Source: Clavaria fumosa (lineage: Eukaryota > Basidiomycota > Agaricomycetes > Agaricales > Clavariaceae). Taken from it: a DNA stretch of 64,000 bases. The notes beneath the pieces are model-generated. The model saw only the letters and a program-made list of their open reading frames with translations, searched no databases and was not told where the DNA came from. Shown in pieces: positions 57,222 to 64,000 of this stretch. The translations under genes were made by a program, and so were the position numbers. How positions within the stretch are numbered: the stretch's first letter is position 1; each line of letters opens with the position of its first letter. The stretch covers positions 1,488,001 through 1,552,000 of the forward strand of contig OX637804.1 of assembly GCA_951802425.1 (NCBI GenBank), read 5' to 3'.

Positions 57222-58612
57222 GAGAAATGCCTTGTGATGAGCAATTGAGATAGACTATCAGTACAATGTAGAAGCTACCGTTACCCTTATATAGTTATAA
57301 TTGGCGGACATCTCGTCGAGCTGTGGATGAGAACCCTAACCGCTCTGCACCTCCAGAGGGCTGCTGCTAGGTAGATTAAGTATGGGTATGTATGCTTATG
57401 TAGAACAGAAGGCCCATGGCCTTACACCTGGACTGCTTGCTTGCTTGCATTCCTCATTTGCATTCCTGATTCCAATCCTCTGATCCTCCAAGACTCTAAA
57501 ATTCCATTCTGTTGCCTTATTTACTATTACTCCTTTGATGAACAAGGACATTTTGATTATCTTGTTATTTTACTCTGTCTACACTCCACCTCTACTTTTC
57601 TCCATACCCTCTGATTTCCTGTTTCTCCAATTCTAATTTTCCTGACTTGCTAAACTCTGATCCACTCATTCCAATACATTGATATTCTGATATTCTGATT
57701 TTCCTGACTTTCCAAAACTCTGATCCAATCATTCTGATACTCTAATGTTCTGATTCCCTGATTTTCTTGATTTTATGAAGCTCTGAAACTCTAATTCTTT
57801 CTGGTTCTCTGTTTTCCAATACTCTTTAGACTCTTTTTTTTTGTTTTTGTTTGGTTGAAGTTCATTGTCCAGAATTCATTGAAAAACCTGTAACTTTTCT
57901 AATTTTCTGAAAGTTGTATTCCAAGTATAACCCTGACTCTTGTTTTCTGCTCTGATTCTGTTTTTTTTCTGTTCACTCAAATTTGCATCATGATAAAATT
58001 CTTATAAAAGCAATGGAAATTTCATGTAGACATAAAAAAAATTATGGAAGGGGCAGGCTCCACTTCCTTTCTGTTTCTGCTTTTCTGCCTCCTTTGCCTC
58101 CCTTCACCCCAGCACTACCTCCAGGCCCATGAAACTCTAGCACTAACTTGACTCCAATTCACATACATGTAGCAATGCAGAGTTTTGTCTAAGGATCTCA
58201 GAGGTTCAACTATAAGAGGGGAAGTCAGAGTGGAGTTGGAGTGGAGGTGATAGGGTTGGAGTGGAGATGTGTTGGAGTTGGATCAGAGGTAATCAGAGTT
58301 GGATCAGAGGTGAATCAGAGGTGATTGGAGATAGATCAGATGACTGAACAGCACTGTGACATAGGGATGCTATGGTTCAGTCCTGAACTTTGGTTTGGAC
58401 CTGAACTGGACTGGACCAGACTAAATTTGGGGTTCAGGTTCAGCAAGTAGTCTGAACTGGACTGAATTTTTGGCTTAAAAACTCAAACCATTACCATATT
58501 TAGTAAAAGTCCAGTCCAAATGAACCAGACTTAGGTTCAAAGTTCAAGTTTTCTCTGAACCAGACCTTAAAGTCTGATCCAGGGTTTGACCAATTTAATA
58601 AAGAACTGGACT
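57222..58612. other. Non-coding part of the right arm
   Basis: Reverse complement of 6,936-8,328, with small indels; includes the second copy of the MITE-like hairpin (about 58,340-58,612), truncated at the arm end. No gene. Confidence 0.75.
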
Positions 58613-58955
58613 GTCATGGGAAGAATGACAAGGTTGATCACACAATCAGGACAAACAAGGACAATGGCAACTCAATTAAAAGGACAACTGCAAAACTTGA
58701 ACCAATGAACCAGGAGTGCCAATGGCAATTGAGAGCAAGGTGAAGCTCCTTGAGGGACTGGTTTATGGAATCAAAACTGCTAAGTAATACAAAAACCAGT
58801 CCGAAACTGGGAGACTATGTATTATGTCAAACACAAGATTCAACATTTGGGCCCTCAGACCCAGATTCTGTCTTCGATCCCTTTGAGAGGTAGAAGAGAC
58901 TCCTCATCTTGGATAGGCTCTCCCTTGACCTCTGGGAGAGCCACTGTAGCTGTTA
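58613..58955 (+). repeat. LTR-like sequence at the outer edge of the right arm
   Basis: It starts TGTCATGGGAAGAATGACA exactly where similarity between the two arms stops, and its composition changes abruptly at about 58,955 to the G-rich tract. The TGTCATGGG start looks like LTRs I recall from mushroom gypsy elements. No TG...CA closure, primer site or target duplication could be established, so this is tentative. Confidence 0.3.
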
Positions 58956-60416
58956 CGTGCGTGCTCGGAGGGTCAGGGTGAAGTCCGGTCGGAGTTCGGA
59001 GTTCGGGTCCGGGGTGTCCGGGATGTCCGGGTGTGGACTTCGGGGTTTGGACGGGACTTTGGCGAACGTATTGAAACGACGCCCTTACTGAGTCCTGGGT
59101 GTCCCATATTTCGGAGTTGCGGGAGTTCGGGATCTCGGGTCCGGTGCTCGGGTGAGTCGTCCAGGTTGGACTTGAGATGAGGGATGGACAGGAGGGTGGA
59201 GATGGAGTTCGGATGGAGTTCGGGTTTGAACAAGTGACTAAGTAGAGGAGACGGAGGCCAGGAAGGAGGGATACGGAGTTCCGGAGTTCGGAGATGATTT
59301 CCGGAGGTCGGATGGATGGTGTGGGCTGTCGGGACAGATTCCGGGTGTCGGGTGGAAGTCAGGAGTTGGTCAGGAGTTGGTCCGGAGTCGGTCGGGTCAG
59401 TCAGGAATTAGCACAACTGATGTAGGAGACAGAGGACGAGGGTCGGATTAGACCTGATACAAATTACAAGGTGGCGGGCGGAAAGGACAGAGGTGCGGAG
59501 ATAGACAGAGGGACGGGAGTACAGAGGTGCGGAGATACGGAGGGACGGAGGGACGGAGGTGCGGGGGAGTTCGGGGGTATACAGGAGGAGTGTACGTGGG
59601 TATACGAGGGTGGTATCCGGACTGCAGAATACTCTATGAAGTAGGTAGGTATATATACTACGAGTCCGGGGCGTTTCCAGCAACCCGGAGTTTTGACGGT
59701 AGTTATGGAGAATGGCCTGGAGATACATCGCGGGACTTACTACGGAACAACAGGATAGCGACAGGGATCAGTTTCCTGATCCCGGAGTCAGATACTGCTA
59801 CCATCAGGATGGTAACTATGCAGCCTAGCAACTGCGTGGATTGTCCGGTTTCCATGCTCGGAGTTCGTTGCTGGTGGAGTAACCATGGACGTCGGTTCAC
59901 AACTGTTGGGAAGTCGGATTTGGGAATCGGAGATCGGGATCGGGAATCGGGAATCAGGATCGGGATCAGGACAGCCTCTTGGGGAACTATCCCCAGAGGT
60001 GGGTTTGGTGCCTGCCCCACATGTGGGGCAGGTACCCTCAGATGCTGAGGCACCAGAGCGGGAGTTCGGAGGTCTGGGTCCAGAGACCGGAGGTCGGAGG
60101 TCGGATCCGGAGATCGGAGGTTGGCGGTCGGGGCCGGAGATGGAAAGTCCGGGACCGGAGATCGTGTTTCCGGTCCGGACCGGAAGGGAGCGGCACGGAC
60201 GTGACAGTGCCTCCCCTTTAAGGTCGAACCCTTGAGACCTTTAGATCAGAACCAGGAGATTGGAGAAGATCGGGTTCTGATGGGATCAGAGTATTCCGCG
60301 GAGTGTCGGATCGGGAATTTCGGGCGGAGTTCGAATCTCCGAGCCCGGATATATAAGTCCGGGCTCATGCCCTAAGTCCGGTTTTTCTCCTTAGACCTGA
60401 ACCACCACCATCAGGC
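58956..60416. other. G-rich TCGGA/CGGAGTTCGG tract, no gene recognised
   Basis: The plus strand is strongly G-rich, with degenerate words TCCGG, TCGGA, GGAGTTCGG repeated at irregular spacing. Long frames exist on both strands but have biased composition and no family resemblance. A TATA-like site (GGATATATAAG) at about 60,347-60,357 precedes the next gene. Confidence 0.55.
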
Positions 60417-61275
60417 ATGGCAGACAACAGAGACAACTATGAAATAAAAATTGAGAAGTTGCGGGCGGAGATGGCAGCGTTGGAGGCGGAGCAGATGCAG
60501 AAGGTGAAAGAGGCGGAGGAGCGGAAAAGGCAGGAGGCAGCCCAGCGGGCCACAGACGAGGCGTGCCTGCGGTGCGCTAAAAAGGGCTTGGTGAGTCGGA
60601 TTTCGGGGTTTCGGGAATTCGGAGTGCAGGATTTCGGGGACCGGGCTAATGAATTTCCGGCAGCTGTGCCAGCGTACCGGACCCGGTCGGGTCAAGAGCT
60701 GCGACGAATGTCGCGAAAAGCACATAGTGTGCAATTGGCCAGGGGAGCCGGAACGGGGGAAGAAAGCAGGGAAGCGGGTGGAGAAGCGAGCCGCAAGTCC
60801 GGAATCGGACGAGGCGGTGGAGACGGAGGTGGAGGCGCCAGCACGGAAAAAACAACGGGCGGCGGGGCCGATGCCGGCTGATATGCCTGCAGGAGCTACG
60901 GTCCTGCAGGCAGTTCAATGGCTCGTGTGGGAGTTACGGGCCATTCGATCCGCCATCGAGGAGACGTCGGGAGACCTGAGGATGGAAATGGTGGCGGCCG
61001 GAGCTCAGGCTTTAGGCCGGGCCTTGAACCGGGAACAGATGTCGCAGCGGTGGGAGAAGATTGTCCGTCGCATCGAAGGGAATGTGGAGGACAACATCCG
61101 TGAGCGCCTTGCGAAGGCCGGGATCGAGCTCCCAGAGCTGGAGAAAGATCCGGAAATGCCGGATGCGGAGCCGGAGACAGGAGCGGAGGGGAAAGCGGGT
61201 CCGGGGGTCGGGAGGAAGACGGACGCGGGTCCAGGAAAAAAGGACGGAGGCGGATGTGGGGAAGGGGTCGGATAA
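60417..61275 (+). CDS. Coiled-coil protein with six-cysteine cluster, probable DNA/RNA-binding, possibly transposon-derived
   Basis: Two exons (60417-60590, 60664-61275; intron with GTGAGT donor and CAG acceptor) give 261 residues. Residues ~8-45 are a charged coiled coil (IEKLRAEMAALEAEQMQKV). Across the junction sits CLRCAKKGLLCQRTG then CDECREKHIVCNWP, i.e. C-x2-C-x5-C-x10-C-x2-C-x6-C, which looks like a zinc cluster related to but not the same as Zn2Cys6. The cluster is complete only after splicing. Basic KKAGKRVEKRA follows, then a helical part (ATVLQAVQWLVWELRAIRSA) and an acidic Gly/Pro tail. I recall such proteins in many copies in mushroom genomes, often near retroelements. A TATA-like box lies about 65 bp upstream. 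Confidence 0.65.
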
Positions 61276-64000
61276 GGGAGCGGGTCCGGGTCCAGCTGCG
61301 AAAAAGACGGCAGGCACGGGTCCGGGACCCGCAAAGGCGGTGGATGCGGACGTGAGGGAGGGATCGGAGTAAGTTCCGGGTGGTGTCGGATACGCAGAGT
61401 AAAAAATCTGCAACCAGCTCCTATGCAGGAGTTGGACTTCAAAACCTGTGAGTCGAGAGATGTCGGGGCTCGGATTCCGGGATTCGGAGTTTGTGCCGGA
61501 AGTCGGAATACGAATGAAACTTGTTCCTTGGGATGGCACTTCAGAGGTCATAGCATTACTGCACTAAGTTGCTCCAAGGGTCGGATGGACGGATGTCCGG
61601 GTTCGGATTTCGGGGGTCGGATATGTGTTTCGGCAGCTTGACAATGGGATGGGAAGTGGCGCCGGAAACAGGTTCAGATAGGCTCAGGTGGAATTTCTTA
61701 TTCCCGAAGATCGGGGAAATTCCAGGGCTCGGAGTATTGCTGATTCGCAAATTCCGGTGGTGGGACAGATTTCGGATTTGGGGTCGGATATTACGTGTGT
61801 CGGAATCCCGTGTCTGTAAAGACTTGAGTGACAAAGGAATTAGTCAACTTCTCGGGTGGCTGTGTCTCGCATTGGGATAATGATCCCTGGCTTGCAACCG
61901 GGTTCGGATGGTTCAGTAAAATATGTACGGAGGTTGATTTCCGTGATTTCTCCGGAGTCGGATGTTGCGGGGGAGTCTGTAGGCCTAAACCGGAGGACTT
62001 GATCTCCGCAGTTCACGCAGGAATTGCGGAACTCTGCAGATGGCCGGGCCACGCATAATCCCGGTGGGTCGGATTTCCGGGTAAGTCCGAGTTGACCGGC
62101 TTTCGGGTGGTCGTGTCGAGACTGTAGGACTTGTAGGACGTTTGGAAACTAAGTCCGGGTGTCCAGTCGGAGGGGTCCGGGATAAAGTCCGGACAGTCGG
62201 ATTTCGCTTGTGCGGGGCCTGCAAGTTCGCGTCTAGCGGTCAGGTTTTGCTCATGCGAGCGTTCGGGTTTCGGGTCGGGTTTCAGAGTTTACAAGGTACG
62301 ATGCCCGGAGGAGGATTTCGAGTGGTTTTGCCAAAGGTGTGGGTCGGAAATTGCTTCAAAGCCTAGAATGGCATAGCCACTCTCCCCCTCTTAGGGCAGA
62401 GGTCCCATCGATTCGGAGTTTCGGATTTTGGTTTCGGATTCCGGAGCGGGATCGGATTACCAGGGCGGGTGGAATAAGGTTGGAAAAGAACTCCGGTTGC
62501 TGGACTCGACGCAGTCAAGGTCCGAGTAGTTCCTGCCTGTTCGGGTTTCTCGTAGTCAGTGAATGCCTAAGCTGGAATAACAAATCCTTCGAGGCACAAA
62601 GACTGAGGATTTTGAACAACTGTCAGGAGTTCCTTGTGAGTAGTTCGACTATGCCGGAATAGAAAGTCCGGGAGTGGAGTACGACCGGAAACGATTTTCC
62701 GGATGTGGAGATCGCGGAAAATCGTGGCGACCATCGGAAATGACAGTCGCCGGGGTGGAAAGTGTAGTAAGCATTGAACCTTCAACGTCTCGAATGCTCG
62801 AGACATTTTGCGGAGAGTTTCCGGGTGAGGGATATCGCCTAGTTCATATTAGCTGTACCACGGAGTCGGGGAATTGGAATCGCGGAGAATAATTCTCCAG
62901 ACAGGGTTTGCGCAGCTTCGGAGTAAGTACTTTCCTTAGCCTTGCAGGGCTTCAGGCCGGTCCTGGGTGACAAAACTATTTCCAAGGACCATGGCGGCCT
63001 TCCGGGTGGGGTCCGGGGTCCGGGGTAATCGACTTCCTTGATTTCGGAAGGAGTTTCCCCAGGGTAGTGCGTAAGTGCACGGGATCGGAGGTGTTGGACA
63101 ATATTCGGAGGTGTCGGAGATCGGTCGGAGGAAGTTCGGATTTGGCGGGGTGTCGGAGTGTTGAAATGCCGAAATGGCACTAGTCGGGTGGAAAGGCATG
63201 AGCCAATCGAGGGACCGTGAGCGGGTCCAAGGCACGGAGTTTCCATAAGTTGCTTCTATGATGCGGACGAATGGAAGGCGAGCCGGAGATCGATTTCCAT
63301 AAAACATCTTCGTGCTTCCGGGGATGCCTTAAGGAATTCCAGGTGTTGCGGAATTGGTTTGCGGTTTCCGGGTGGTTCGGATTAACGACCCAGGAGTTCT
63401 TCGCCGAAGCGGAGACAACCATCTAGGGGGGACAGATGCTCCATATGCGGAGTTAAGCGGACAGGTGGTGGATAAACCGGATTCAGAGGTAATGGGATCT
63501 CGGAAAGACTCGGAGTTCCGGGCGGGAGCAGGAATTGATTGTGCCATATTGCGGTCTCTTTTCCTGCTTCCAGTATTGACCTTGCGGTCGAACGGAGCCG
63601 ATGTGTCAGTCAACACTTGACTTGGTGGGCACGTCGGTGGGGTTGCGGACTTTTGGAATTATGTCAGAGAGGTCCGCAGGTTCCGGGGGATGGAACCGGA
63701 CGGAGGTTTCGTCCTGGGGCTAAGTCCGGAACAAAAGGATCTTGATCTCCGAAGTTCGGTGATCACGGAGTGGGTTACTACATTTTGAGGGATGAATGTC
63801 TGGTGCAGCGATCCAGAGTTTGGGAGTTTTGAGTTCCCGGTTTCGGATAATGCGACTTTCCTATGTGTCTGGTAGTCCGGAAATTGGCACTGTCTCTGAC
63901 CCAATGAACCAACGGGTTCTGGCGGGTGAGTCAGTAATATCCTGGGACTGCGGAGGAGGTCGATCGGAGTGACGAGGAAGTTGGGAAATGAGTCGGAGAG
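61276..64000. other. Continuation of the G-rich TCGGA-type tract, no gene recognised
   Basis: Same strand-asymmetric composition as 58,956-60,416, with TCGGA/TTCCGG words throughout and no supported coding frame. Runs to the window edge. Confidence 0.55.

Larger units (their letters stand above)
50756..58612 (-). repeat. Right arm of the inverted segmental duplication (with 4.8-kb insertion)
   Basis: It is the reverse complement of 6,936-9,962. 50,756-51,003 corresponds to 9,962-9,696 and 55,851-58,612 to 9,695-6,936; between them lies the foldback element. The arm begins with the TA that flanks the Tigger element and ends where an LTR-like sequence starts. The distance between arms is about 40.8 kb. 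Confidence 0.92.

Noticed and set aside
57325..57345. AACCCTAACC, telomere-like
   Set aside because: A single partial unit only, inside the duplicated arm; no array.
59527..60235. Two plus-strand frames of 116-173 codons in the G-rich tract
   Set aside because: Composition (Gly, Arg, Ser, Glu) follows the TCGGA/GGAGTTCGG words; no domain or conserved pattern seen.
60190..60416. Possible gypsy LTR starting TGACAGTGCCTCCCC
   Set aside because: No matching second copy, primer site or TG...CA closure was found in the window; it is better read as the promoter of the downstream gene.

Overview
This 64-kb window comes from a filamentous basidiomycete, most likely an agaricomycete. Genes carry many short introns (about 50-90 bp) with GTRNGT donors. 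There are proline/serine-rich orphan proteins, RBR ubiquitin ligases, NACHT-WD40 (fungal NLR) remnants, a chromodomain Ty3/gypsy element and Tigger/pogo and hAT-like DNA transposons. No bacterial operon, CRISPR array, rRNA or convincing tRNA was seen.

Layout. 1-5.6 kb: the 3' part of a Ty3/gypsy element (gag end, pol, a third ORF, 3' LTR), which has landed inside a WD40 gene whose tail continues to 6.7 kb. 6.9-10.0 kb: left arm of a ~3-kb inverted duplication carrying an intact mitochondrial ornithine carrier gene. 10.9-17.7 kb: two low-complexity orphan genes and an RRM-RBR ubiquitin ligase. 19.8-23.6 kb: a membrane-protein gene of uncertain integrity, PMP3, and a decayed amidase pseudogene. 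25.1-27.6 kb: adenosylhomocysteinase head-to-head with a SOM1-like gene. 29-34 kb: an orphan gene and an intron-rich KAR5/Tht1-type nuclear-fusion gene. 35-43.3 kb: a VIT-VWA protein divergent from a 1,468-residue protein that joins a putative cysteine-protease domain to an RBR ligase. 43.8-45.5 kb: two tail-to-tail NLR N-terminal fragments. 46.2-47.4 kb: mitochondrial ribosome recycling factor. 47.6-49.7 kb: the C-terminal half of a ULS1-like DNA translocase, cut off at a Tigger/pogo element (49.7-50.8 kb). 50.8-58.6 kb: the right arm of the inverted duplication, enlarged by a 4.8-kb palindromic (foldback) transposon that itself contains two other transposons. 58.6-64 kb: an LTR-like piece, then a G-rich, TCGGA-flavoured tract with one recognisable gene (a six-cysteine coiled-coil protein).

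How the parts fit. The two arms at 6,936-9,962 and 50,756-58,612 give a natural occupied-site/empty-site comparison. The left arm has the uninterrupted 8-bp target at 9,696-9,703; the right arm has the foldback element flanked by two copies of that 8-mer. The two arms of the foldback element then serve as empty sites for the two transposons nested in its left arm, so the order of events can be read: duplication, foldback insertion, then nested insertions. The right ornithine-carrier copy has a 2-bp deletion in exon 1 and the foldback element about 110 bp upstream of its start, so it is probably dead, whereas the left copy is intact. Housekeeping genes (SAH1, SOM1-like, RRF1, PMP3, KAR5-like, the carrier) lie in otherwise ordinary euchromatin. 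Exon coordinates were read by eye and may be off by a base or two.
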